From NCBI GenBank assembly GCA_017396365.1, contig JAFQMD010000031.1, positions 1-40,698 of the forward strand: 40,698 bases of DNA, written 5' to 3'. Positions within the stretch are counted from its first letter, which is position 1. The number at the start of each line of letters is the position of its first letter. A model generated the notes under the pieces. It saw only the letters and a list, made by a program, of their open reading frames with translations, searched no databases and had not been told where the DNA came from. Below, piece after piece: positions 34,218 to 40,698 of the stretch. This DNA is from Clostridia bacterium (GTDB lineage: Bacteria; Bacillota; Clostridia; Christensenellales; Borkfalkiaceae). A program made the position numbers and the translations under genes.

Positions 34218-36281
34218 ATGGCAACGACGGACACCATTAGAAACGTGGCAATCATCGGACACAGTGGCGAAGGCAAGACAACGCTTGCCGAGGCAATTTT
34301 ATTCAATGCGGGAGCAATTGACAGACAGGGCAGAACTGACGACGGAAATACCGTTTGCGACTTTGATCCCGAAGAAATAGCGAGAAAGAGTTCTATCAGC
34401 CTTTCGGCTGCAAGATGCGAATATACAGACAAAAAAGGCAGACTTATTACTTTTAACTTAATCGACGTACCAGGCTTTTTCGATTTTGAAGGCGAATTTA
34501 ACCAAGCGCTCGAGGCGTGTGATAGCGCAGTTATCGTAACGGGTGGTTCAGGCACTTTGACCGTTGGTACGGAAAAGGCTATCGAATACTGTCTTAAAAA
34601 CGAAATACCGTCAATTTTATTTATCAACGGTCTTGATAAAGAAAACAGCAGTTTCATTAAAACCGTACACGCAATCAAGGAAAAATACGGCAATAAGATT
34701 GCTCCTATGATTGTTCCTAACATGGTTGACGAAAAGATGAAAGGCTTTGTAAAAGTTGCTTACGGCGTTCTTCGCGACTGGGAAAGAAACGAATATCCTA
34801 TCCCTGAAAGACTGCAAGAATCGTACGAAGAAGCGAGAATGGCTCTTGCGGAAGCGGCTGCTGAAAACGACGAAAAACTTTTAGATAAATTCTTTGCAGG
34901 TGAAGAACTTACTGGCGAAGAAATTGAAAGGGGAGTAAAACTCGGCGTTAAGGCGTGCTCGACTATTACCGTTCTCGGCGGTAGCGCGCTTAAAAACCAA
35001 GGTGTTTTCAACCTTATGGATAAGATGGTTTCAACACTTCCATCTCCAGAAGATAGAAACGACGTTGTAACCGTTGGTACTGCAGGTACTGAAGTTGTTA
35101 TCAATGCTCACGACGACGACAAGGCTATCGTTAGAATTTTCAAAACTGTAGTTGACCCGTTCGTAGGTAAAATGAACCTTTTCAAAGTGCTTACGGGTAC
35201 GGTAAGAACGGGTATGTCTTTAAACAATCACAGAACTGAAACGGCTGAAAAGGTAAGCGCGCTTTACTTTGTAAGGGGTAAAAAGCAAATTCCTACCGAA
35301 GTAGTAGGCGCAGGCGATATCGGCGCGTTTGCAAAACTTAACAACGTTCAAACTGGCGACGTTTTAGTAGAAGGCGCAAGAGTAAATCTTCCACCTATTC
35401 CAATGCCTGCGGCTGAATACGCAATGGCAGTAGGCGCTATGAAAAAAGGCGACGAAGATAAGGTTTTTGCAGGACTTAAACGTTTGCAAGAAGAAGACGT
35501 TTCGTTTAGAGTAGAAAAGAATCACGACACGGGCGAAATGCTTCTCGTTGGCGTTGGCGAAACTCACCTTGCGGTTATTTGCAAAAAACTCAAAACTAAA
35601 TTTGGAACTGACGCAGTTTTATCCGAACCTAAGATTGCTTACCGCGAAACTATTAAAAAGAGCGCGGAAGGCGAAGGAAAACACAAAAAGCAGTCTGGTG
35701 GCGCAGGTCAATACGGACATTGTAAAGTTAAATTTGAGCCGGGCGCTGAAGACGAAATGTACGAATTTGTCGATGCAGTAGTCGGTGGCGTAGTTCCAAG
35801 ACAGTTTATTCCTGCGGTTGATAAAGGCTTGAGAGAGGCAGTAAAAGAAGGCGTTTTAGCAGGATATCCGGTTGTAAATCTTAAATGTACGCTTTTCGAC
35901 GGAAGTTCACACCCAGTTGACAGTAAAGAAGTTGCTTTCGTTTCGGCTGCAAAACTCGCATACGCAGATGGTATGAGAAAGGCATCTCCTTGCATTTTAG
36001 AGCCCGTTATGAGAATGGAAATAGTCGTTCCCGATAACTATATGGGCGATATTATGGGCGATATGAACAAGAGAAGAGGTAGGATTTTAGGAACTGACGC
36101 AGTTGGAACTTTGGCTATTATTACAGCCGAAGCGCCACAGTCTGAAATTTTAAAATACGCAACCGAACTTAGAAGTATGACTCAGGGTAGGGGTAGTTAC
36201 ACAACCGCTTTCGAGCGCTACGAAGAACTCCCCGCTCATCTTCAAGAAAAGGTTATAGCCGACAGAAAGAAGGAGGCGTAA
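34218..36281 (+). CDS. EF-G-like translation-factor GTPase with altered catalytic motifs
   Basis: EF-G family paralogue, 687 residues. Domains follow EF-G: GTPase (1-270), beta barrel, then domains III-V (GYPVVNLKCTLFDGSSH, RRGRILGTDAV). P loop GHSGEGKT. Switch II reads D83-V-P-G-F-F-D-F90: Phe87 replaces the His that in EF-G activates water for GTP hydrolysis. G4 reads N137-G-L-D140 in place of NKxD, which should weaken guanine recognition. These changes match the 'EF-G-like' group lacking the His. Role unknown: perhaps ribosome rescue or a regulatory factor. ATG 34218 is preferred to ATG 34206, which has no room for the ribosome site. Followed by a sugar-phosphate kinase. Confidence 0.88.
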   Translation: MATTDTIRNVAIIGHSGEGKTTLAEAILFNAGAIDRQGRTDDGNTVCDFDPEEIARKSSISLSAARCEYTDKKGRLITFNLIDVPGFFDFEGEFNQALEACDSAVIVTGGSGTLTVGTEKAIEYCLKNEIPSILFINGLDKENSSFIKTVHAIKEKYGNKIAPMIVPNMVDEKMKGFVKVAYGVLRDWERNEYPIPERLQESYEEARMALAEAAAENDEKLLDKFFAGEELTGEEIERGVKLGVKACSTITVLGGSALKNQGVFNLMDKMVSTLPSPEDRNDVVTVGTAGTEVVINAHDDDKAIVRIFKTVVDPFVGKMNLFKVLTGTVRTGMSLNNHRTETAEKVSALYFVRGKKQIPTEVVGAGDIGAFAKLNNVQTGDVLVEGARVNLPPIPMPAAEYAMAVGAMKKGDEDKVFAGLKRLQEEDVSFRVEKNHDTGEMLLVGVGETHLAVICKKLKTKFGTDAVLSEPKIAYRETIKKSAEGEGKHKKQSGGAGQYGHCKVKFEPGAEDEMYEFVDAVVGGVVPRQFIPAVDKGLREAVKEGVLAGYPVVNLKCTLFDGSSHPVDSKEVAFVSAAKLAYADGMRKASPCILEPVMRMEIVVPDNYMGDIMGDMNKRRGRILGTDAVGTLAIITAEAPQSEILKYATELRSMTQGRGSYTTAFERYEELPAHLQEKVIADRKKEA

Positions 36282-36291
36282 TTTAGGGATA

Positions 36292-37218
36292 ATGATATTG
36301 TCTGTATGTCCCAACCCGTCCGTTGACTGTACGATTGAATTAGATACCTTAAAAACGGGTTCTTTAAATCGCATAGATAACAAAGTAATAACCTATTCAG
36401 GCAAAGCGCTTAACGTTGCCATCGGCGTTGCAAGGCTCGGTGGCGACAGTTTTGCGACGGGTTTTATGTTTGACGAAAACGGAAAGATGTTCGTTCATAC
36501 CTTAGACGACGAAAAGGTAAAAAACACTTTCGTTTGGAGTAAGGGTAGCGCAAGAACTAATTATAAAATAGTTGACAAGCGCGCTATGATGACCGAAATT
36601 AACGACAAGGGCGAGCCCGTATCACTTCAAAAGCAGGCAGAACTTATCGACCTTGTAAAACAACTTTCTCAGTCGGCAAGCATTGCCGTTATAAGCGGTT
36701 CGCTCCCGTCGGGAGTTAAATCGGAATATTATAGAACTTTGTCTGATGCAATAGCCCCAAGCGTTAAAAAAATAATTGACACTTCGGGCGATAATATGGT
36801 CGAAGCGTTAAAAGCAGGCGCGTATTTGGTAAAGCCTAATTTGGATGAACTACAAAGCGTAACGGGCGTTCATTACGACGGTATCGACCAAATGATAGAG
36901 GGGTGTAGAACGCTAATTGACGCAGGCGCGGAAAACGTCTTGCTTTCTCTTGGTAGAAAGGGCGCAATACTTACCGACGGTAAGTCGGCGCTGTTTTGTA
37001 AAAGCGCAAACGTCGCTGTAAACAGTACGGTAGGCGCGGGAGATGGAATGATTGCCGCCGCATCCGTTATGATTGAAAACGGCGAAAGCAGAGAAGAGAT
37101 TTTACGTTGCGCAGTTGCCGCTGGCACGGCGTCTGTAACTACTCCCGGAACAAATCTTTTTTACAGAGATAAGTTCCAAGAAATCTACGATAAAATTAAA
37201 GTTGAAAAATTGTTTTAA
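36292..37218 (+). CDS. PfkB-family sugar-phosphate kinase (1-phosphofructokinase or tagatose-6-phosphate kinase type)
   Basis: Ribokinase-fold kinase of the 1-phosphofructokinase subgroup, 308 residues. N-terminal PNPSVDCTIELDTL is typical of the LacC/FruK subgroup; GGKALNVA-like substrate loop (SGKALNVAIGVARLGG); VKPNLDEL; ATP-site and anion-hole GAGD (248-251) with catalytic Asp251. It phosphorylates fructose-1-phosphate or tagatose-6-phosphate; no adjacent transporter or regulator settles which. SGKALN replaces the usual GGKGxN. Separated from the EF-G-like gene by 10 nt, so co-transcribed. Confidence 0.85.
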   Translation: MILSVCPNPSVDCTIELDTLKTGSLNRIDNKVITYSGKALNVAIGVARLGGDSFATGFMFDENGKMFVHTLDDEKVKNTFVWSKGSARTNYKIVDKRAMMTEINDKGEPVSLQKQAELIDLVKQLSQSASIAVISGSLPSGVKSEYYRTLSDAIAPSVKKIIDTSGDNMVEALKAGAYLVKPNLDELQSVTGVHYDGIDQMIEGCRTLIDAGAENVLLSLGRKGAILTDGKSALFCKSANVAVNSTVGAGDGMIAAASVMIENGESREEILRCAVAAGTASVTTPGTNLFYRDKFQEIYDKIKVEKLF

Positions 37219-37221
37219 GAT

Positions 37222-37407
37222 AAGGCTATGTCACAACTCGTGACTGAAATTCGAGCGTTTATATGCTACGCAATACTATTCTTTTTATGAAATTTTTGTA
37301 ATTCCTGCGACCGATAAGGTCGCTCCCTTGTAAAAATCTCATAAAAATTCCGTCTTGCTTGCATCTAACCACCCTCACAAAATCAGTCATACGTTATGAC
37401 ACAGCTT
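37222..37407. repeat. 186-nt long imperfect hairpin element (MITE-like or structured RNA)
   Basis: The whole stretch folds on itself. The outer arms AAGGCTATGTCAC... and ...GACACAGCTT match as imperfect inverted repeats over about 29 nt. The inner stem TTTTTATGAAATTTTTGTAA pairs with TTGTAAAAATCTCATAAAAA. At the centre is GCGACC-GATAA-GGTCGC (37307-37323). The symmetry axis is close to the middle throughout. No ORF. It lies between pfkB and the next terminator. It could be a miniature inverted-repeat transposon or a structured RNA; no clear target-site duplication could be fixed. Confidence 0.6.
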
Positions 37408-37408
37408 A

Positions 37409-37436
37409 AAAAGCGGTTGAAAAACAACCGCTTTTA
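37409..37436 (+). terminator. Terminator after the hairpin element
   Basis: AAAAGCGGTTG (37409-37419), loop AAAAA, CAACCGCTTTT (37425-37435). Confidence 0.8.
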
Positions 37437-37454
37437 CCATATAAATTTATAAAA

Positions 37455-37480
37455 AGACCGCCTATAAGTCGATTATCGGC
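37455..37480 (+). repeat. Dispersed intergenic motif, copy 5
   Basis: AGACCGCCTATAAGTCGATT then ATCGGC. It is nearly the full consensus and just after the terminator; its GTCGAT...ATCGGC part can pair. Confidence 0.6.
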
Positions 37481-37546
37481 TAATTTTGCCGTTTTTAAGC
37501 GAATAAATGGTTCGTTTTTTATTTTTATAATGATTATAGATTATAA

Positions 37547-37575
37547 TTGCAAAATTACAAAATTTATGTTAAAAT
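37547..37575 (+). promoter_or_regulatory. Promoter for lgt
   Basis: TTGCAA (37547-37552), 17 nt, TAAAAT (37570-37575). Confidence 0.65.
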
Positions 37576-37610
37576 AATGTAAATTACAAATAAAAGTTTT
37601 AGGAGCGCTT

Positions 37611-38534
37611 ATGTTTAATAAAGCATTGATTACAATAGGCGATAAAGAATTTTTAAGCCTTTACGGAATATGTATCGCAATCGGCGTTTTGTGTTGCGTG
37701 CTCGTTTTGTTTAAGTTTGCAAAAGGTAGAGTAAAAGAGAGTTTTATTGACTTTTTGTTCTACAACGGTATCGCGGCGATTGCAATAGGCTTTTTTGCCG
37801 CAACGCTTTTCCAGTCTTTTTATAACTATCTCGATAACCCCGAGGCTGGTTGGCAATGGGGAGGTATGACCTTTATAGGCGGTCTTATCGGTGGCGTTGT
37901 TTCTTTCCTTGCAGGTTATTTTATTTTCAGACCAAAACTTCAAGGAAGATTAGTCGACATAATTTCGCTTATACCGTCGTGCATTTTAATTGCCCACGCT
38001 TTCGGCAGAATAGGCTGTTTATTCGCAGGCTGTTGCCACGGCTTTAAAATGGACGGTTTCCCCGGTATTTGGATGGAGCCAAACGGTGAAGTTGCAGGTT
38101 ATTATTTCCCAACTCAATTAGTCGAAGCGTTATTTTTATTCGCAATGTTTGGCGTTTGCCTTTGGTTGTACCTTAAAAAAGGATTTAAGCACAATTTATC
38201 TCTTTATCTTTTATCTTACGGTATATTCAGATTTTTTATCGAATATGCAAGGGGCGATGAAAGGGGAACGTTCGTAGCGGGAATGTCGCCATCTCAATTT
38301 TGGTCAATCGTTATGGTTGTTGCAAGCGTAGGCGTTTACTTTTTACTTGAATTTGCTTTCAAAAAGAGAGCAGAGGAACTTGCTTTAGCAAACCAAAATT
38401 CCGACGGAGTAGAAAGTCAAAACAATCAAAATGAAACGGTTGAAGAAAATCAACCCGAAGAAAATAAACCCGTAGAAGAAAGTTTAAACGAACAGTCTGT
38501 TTTAAAAGACGAAAAAGAAAATGAAGAAGTTTAG
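37611..38534 (+). CDS. lgt: Prolipoprotein diacylglyceryl transferase
   Basis: Membrane enzyme that attaches diacylglycerol to the lipobox Cys of prolipoproteins, such as the phosphoesterase at 1772. 307 residues with about seven hydrophobic segments. The Lgt signature is AHAFGRIGCLFAGCCHG, in which GRIGC replaces the classical GRxGNFxN and is common in clostridial Lgt. YGIFRFFIEYARGDERG is the second conserved region. An acidic, Gln/Asn-rich soluble tail of about 45 residues (260-307) is an unusual addition. AGGAG lies upstream. Its last 14 nt overlap the chromate-transporter gene. Confidence 0.9.
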   Translation: MFNKALITIGDKEFLSLYGICIAIGVLCCVLVLFKFAKGRVKESFIDFLFYNGIAAIAIGFFAATLFQSFYNYLDNPEAGWQWGGMTFIGGLIGGVVSFLAGYFIFRPKLQGRLVDIISLIPSCILIAHAFGRIGCLFAGCCHGFKMDGFPGIWMEPNGEVAGYYFPTQLVEALFLFAMFGVCLWLYLKKGFKHNLSLYLLSYGIFRFFIEYARGDERGTFVAGMSPSQFWSIVMVVASVGVYFLLEFAFKKRAEELALANQNSDGVESQNNQNETVEENQPEENKPVEESLNEQSVLKDEKENEEV

Positions 38535-39117
38535 TTTTAAAACTTTAATAGATTTAGCCCTATCGTATTTCAAGATAGGGCTATTCACTTTCGGCGGGGG
38601 ACTCGCTATGATTTCACTTTTAGAGCACGAATACGTCGAAAAGCGAAAGTGGATAGAAAAAGACGAGTTTGAAAACGTCGTGGCAATAGCCGAATCTACG
38701 CCGGGGCCCGTTGCAATAAACTGCGCGACATACATAGGTTATAAGGTCGGCGGAGTGTTGGGTTCGATTATTTCGACCGTTGCCGTTTGCTTGCCGTCTT
38801 TTGTTATAATCTATTTAATTTCTTTATTTTTCAATGCTTTTATGCAGTTAAAAGCCGTTCAGTATGCGTTTAAAGGTGTGCAAGCAGGCGTAATATTCTT
38901 AATATTAAACGCAGGCGTAAAATTCTTTAAAAATATGAAAAAGTCGGCGTTTAACCTCATAGTGTTTTTCGCTACTATGACTTGTATGCTTGCCTTTGGA
39001 TTTTTCGGAGTTGACTTTTCTTCGATATTCTTTATATTGATAGGTGGCTTTTTAGGATTGTTAGCGTATATAATAGGCTATATTTCAAAAAAGAATAGAA
39101 AGGGGGAAGAGCAATGA
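38521..39117 (+). CDS. Chromate transporter family protein, first of a split pair
   Basis: Single-domain member of the CHR (ChrA) family, 198 residues, with five or six hydrophobic segments. Motifs: FGGGLAMI near the start and ESTPGPVAINCATYIGYK. Long ChrA proteins join two such halves; here they are separate and paired with the next gene. It overlaps lgt by 14 nt and the next gene by 4 nt (ATGA, 39114), so the pair is translated together. CHR proteins export chromate in known cases; here the native ion is unknown. Confidence 0.9.
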   Translation: MKKFSFKTLIDLALSYFKIGLFTFGGGLAMISLLEHEYVEKRKWIEKDEFENVVAIAESTPGPVAINCATYIGYKVGGVLGSIISTVAVCLPSFVIIYLISLFFNAFMQLKAVQYAFKGVQAGVIFLILNAGVKFFKNMKKSAFNLIVFFATMTCMLAFGFFGVDFSSIFFILIGGFLGLLAYIIGYISKKNRKGEEQ

Positions 39118-39695
39118 GTATTTATCTTCAACTTTTCCTTACCTTTTTAGAAATAGGCGCGGTGTCTTTCGGCGGTGGATACGGAATGATTGCGCTAATG
39201 CGTGAAAAATCCCTTGCAAACGGGTGGCTTACTGCCGACTCATTTTTGAATATGGTGGCAGTTGCGGAATCAACCCCAGGTCCGGTTGCAGTAAACATTG
39301 CAACCTTCGTAGGCGCAAATAGCGGTGGGGTATTAGGCTCGCTCTGCGCTACCTTGGGCGTGATTTTACCGTCGTTTATAATCATAATCGTAATAGCCTC
39401 GTTAATTTCCAACTTAATGAAATTTGCAGGCGTTCAAGCGGTTGTAAACGGTATGAAACCTGCCGTTACGGGTATTATTTTCGCAACTGCTTTATCACTT
39501 CTCGTAAAGGCTATATTTGCTGTTGAAAAATTTGGCGAAAAGGTCGCCTTTTCCTATTCGACGCTGATAATTTTTGCCGTCATTGTCGCAGTGTTTTTCG
39601 CTTATAAAAAGATTTTTAAAAAGAATATAAATCCGATATTTTTAATTATTATTTCGGCTTTGCTTGGGTTAGGGCTGTGTCCGTTTATACCTTAA
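39114..39695 (+). CDS. Chromate transporter family protein, second of a split pair
   Basis: 193 residues, homologous to the preceding gene: SFGGGYGMIALM and ESTPGPVAVNIATFVGAN. It probably forms a heterodimer with it, reproducing the antiparallel two-half structure of long ChrA. Translation is coupled by ATGA overlap. GGGGGAAGAG at the end of the first gene supplies the ribosome site. Confidence 0.9.
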   Translation: MSIYLQLFLTFLEIGAVSFGGGYGMIALMREKSLANGWLTADSFLNMVAVAESTPGPVAVNIATFVGANSGGVLGSLCATLGVILPSFIIIIVIASLISNLMKFAGVQAVVNGMKPAVTGIIFATALSLLVKAIFAVEKFGEKVAFSYSTLIIFAVIVAVFFAYKKIFKKNINPIFLIIISALLGLGLCPFIP

Positions 39696-39698
39696 AAC

Positions 39699-39722
39699 TG
39701 CCGATAACCGACTTATAGGGGG
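39699..39722 (-). repeat. Dispersed intergenic motif, copy 6
   Basis: Plus strand GCCGATAACCGACTTATAGG then GGG, starting 4 nt after the second CHR stop. The G-run it ends with is the likely ribosome site of the next gene. Confidence 0.6.
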
Positions 39723-39732
39723 CTTTATTTAT

Positions 39733-40425
39733 ATGAAAGACCAAAATAAACTGTATAAAACCGAACTTCATTGTCATAGCAAAGACGCAAGCCCGTGCGG
39801 AACGCAAAGCGCACAGCAACTCGTTGAAATTTATCAAAAAGCGGGGTATGATACCGTAGTTTTAACAAACCATTATTCGCACCTTGTATATTGTCACTAC
39901 GGCTGTAAAAATATAGACGAGTACGTAGATATTTTTATGCGTGGCTTTGAAAATATGAAAAAAGCGGCAGAGGGAAAATTGACGGTGTTGCTTGCTATGG
40001 AACTTAGAATGAAAGACACCCCAAACGACTATCTTTGCTTTGGCGTTGACGAAGATTATCTAAGGAATAATCCTAATATTTTCGATTTGACCTATCAAGA
40101 GTTTTTCAGTGTTTGCGAGCAAAAAGGATGGCTATTTGTTCAAGCGCACCCGTTTAGGCACGGAATAACCGTGGTAAATCCTGCGTATTTGCACGGTATG
40201 GAAGTGTATAACGGGCATATCGGACACCCTGCAAGGAATTTTATTGCCGAGCAATGGGCGGATGAATACGGGCTTATAAAAACTTCGGGAACAGACCTTC
40301 ATTACGATTATTGTCCTGCAAGCGGAGGAATTTTAACCAAGCAAAAAATCGTTGACGTGAAACAACTTATTCAAGTTCTAAAAAGTGGAGATTATGAATT
40401 GTTAAAATCGGATAAATGTAGATAG
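39733..40425 (+). CDS. PHP-domain phosphoesterase
   Basis: 230 residues, PHP fold: ELHCHSKDAS (H13, H15), LTNHYSH, MELRMK, QAHPFR, GMEVYNGHI and TSGTDLHYD. Shorter than TrpH at 6508 and not closely similar; it looks like the stand-alone PHP/histidinol-phosphatase-like group. The substrate is unknown. The ribosome site appears to be the G-run of motif copy 6, about 10 nt before the ATG. An insertion sequence begins immediately downstream. Confidence 0.82.
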   Translation: MKDQNKLYKTELHCHSKDASPCGTQSAQQLVEIYQKAGYDTVVLTNHYSHLVYCHYGCKNIDEYVDIFMRGFENMKKAAEGKLTVLLAMELRMKDTPNDYLCFGVDEDYLRNNPNIFDLTYQEFFSVCEQKGWLFVQAHPFRHGITVVNPAYLHGMEVYNGHIGHPARNFIAEQWADEYGLIKTSGTDLHYDYCPASGGILTKQKIVDVKQLIQVLKSGDYELLKSDKCR

Positions 40426-40430
40426 GATGA

Positions 40431-40698
40431 ATTGTCAAACTAAGTGCAACACTTGGCAAGATTTTCATTAAATAAATCTATAGGTTTTTTAAAATTTAAA
40501 ACTTTCTTAGGTCTGGCGTTAATTAACGCCAGATTCTTTTTTAAAGTTTTTTCGCTAACTCTATCCAAATTGTGTCCTTTAGGATAGAATTCACGTAATA
40601 AACCGTTTAAGTTTTCATTTGTTCCTTTTTGCCAAGCACAATAAGGGTCTGCGAAATACATATTGCAATTAAGTTTATTTTCTATTTCTCGCCACTCG
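40431..40698 (-). mobile_element. IS30-family insertion sequence, right part (rest outside window)
   Basis: Transposase 3' end plus a likely terminal inverted repeat at 40431-40450 (ATTGTCAAACTAAGTGCAAC). The element enters from the right edge. The IS end lies 5 nt after the stop of the PHP gene, so that gene is not broken. Confidence 0.8.
40440..40698 (-). CDS. IS30-family transposase, C-terminal part (5' end outside window)
   Basis: Open to the window edge: the frame reads EWREIENKLNC before the first visible Met at 40661. FADPYCAWQKGTNENLNGLL contains the third acidic residue of the DDE triad (the Glu of GTNEN), then LALINARPKKVLNFK and PIDLF, all hallmarks of IS30 transposases. The stop codon lies within the terminal repeat region, as usual in these elements. 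No frameshift in the visible part. Confidence 0.92.
   Translation of the reverse strand, partial: EWREIENKLNCNMYFADPYCAWQKGTNENLNGLLREFYPKGHNLDRVSEKTLKKNLALINARPKKVLNFKKPIDLFNENLAKCCT

Noticed and set aside
35548..35781. 77-residue plus-strand frame within the EF-G-like gene
   Set aside because: Out-of-frame reading of a conserved GTPase region; no start signal.
1..40698. CRISPR array, tRNA or rRNA genes
   Set aside because: No regular spaced repeats, no T-loop-like GGTTCGA context with a matching cloverleaf, and no rRNA-like stretch was seen on reading both strands.

Overview
The window reads as a chromosomal stretch of a low-GC, anaerobic Gram-positive bacterium of the Clostridia (Bacillota), probably an uncultured gut lineage. 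Support for this: near-consensus sigma-A promoters and AGGAG-type ribosome sites throughout, a one-chain iron-sulfur L-serine dehydratase, a PPi-type phosphofructokinase beside an ATP-type one, a FakA/DegV(FakB)/PlsX fatty-acid activation set, a clostridial-style Lgt, and a very large secreted multidomain protein with InlB_B-like repeats. The lineage is inferred from gene families; there is no rRNA or tRNA in the window to test it.

Layout. Position 1-745 is the 3' end of a large serine recombinase with a strong terminator, so the left edge is probably the end of an integrated element. Position 749-4720 holds a membrane M28 peptidase, a lipoprotein phosphoesterase and L-serine dehydratase. Position 4729-5221 is a decayed patch: a small membrane gene with a doubtful start and the C-terminal stump of a HAD phosphatase. 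Position 5218-10697 is a run of tightly packed plus-strand genes: TauE-type exporter, GNAT, PHP phosphoesterase, ROK kinase plus GmhA-like isomerase, and a two-component system. Position 10748-15192 carries fakA-plsX-degV and a rhomboid-like membrane protein. A bidirectional terminator at 15200-15231 separates this from a convergent minus-strand operon, lepA-hemW-dnaE-pfkA-pfp (24085 down to 15277). Divergent from lepA are a GDPD phosphodiesterase and a copper ATPase whose C-terminus is a fused CopZ-like domain (24306-27501).

Position 27781-34056 is a transcription unit for a 1,982-residue secreted protein ending in a glycosidase-like barrel, followed by a 41-codon ORF. Position 34138-37218 carries an EF-G-like GTPase lacking the usual switch II histidine and a PfkB-family sugar-phosphate kinase. 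Position 37222-37407 is a 186-nt long-hairpin element. Then come lgt, a split chromate transporter pair and a second PHP protein. The right edge is an IS30-family insertion sequence running out of the window.

Themes: central glycolysis with two different phosphofructokinases in the replication/translation operon; recycling of exogenous fatty acids to acyl-phosphate and acyl-ACP; lipoprotein maturation and surface polysaccharide handling. Two kinds of non-coding structure are not explained by genes: a short dispersed motif (core CTATAAGTCGATTATCG) found six times, always in gaps beside stop codons, and the long hairpin at 37222-37407. No CRISPR array, tRNA or rRNA was seen. The window mostly looks like ordinary core genome with several unusual details rather than an obvious new defence or biosynthetic system.
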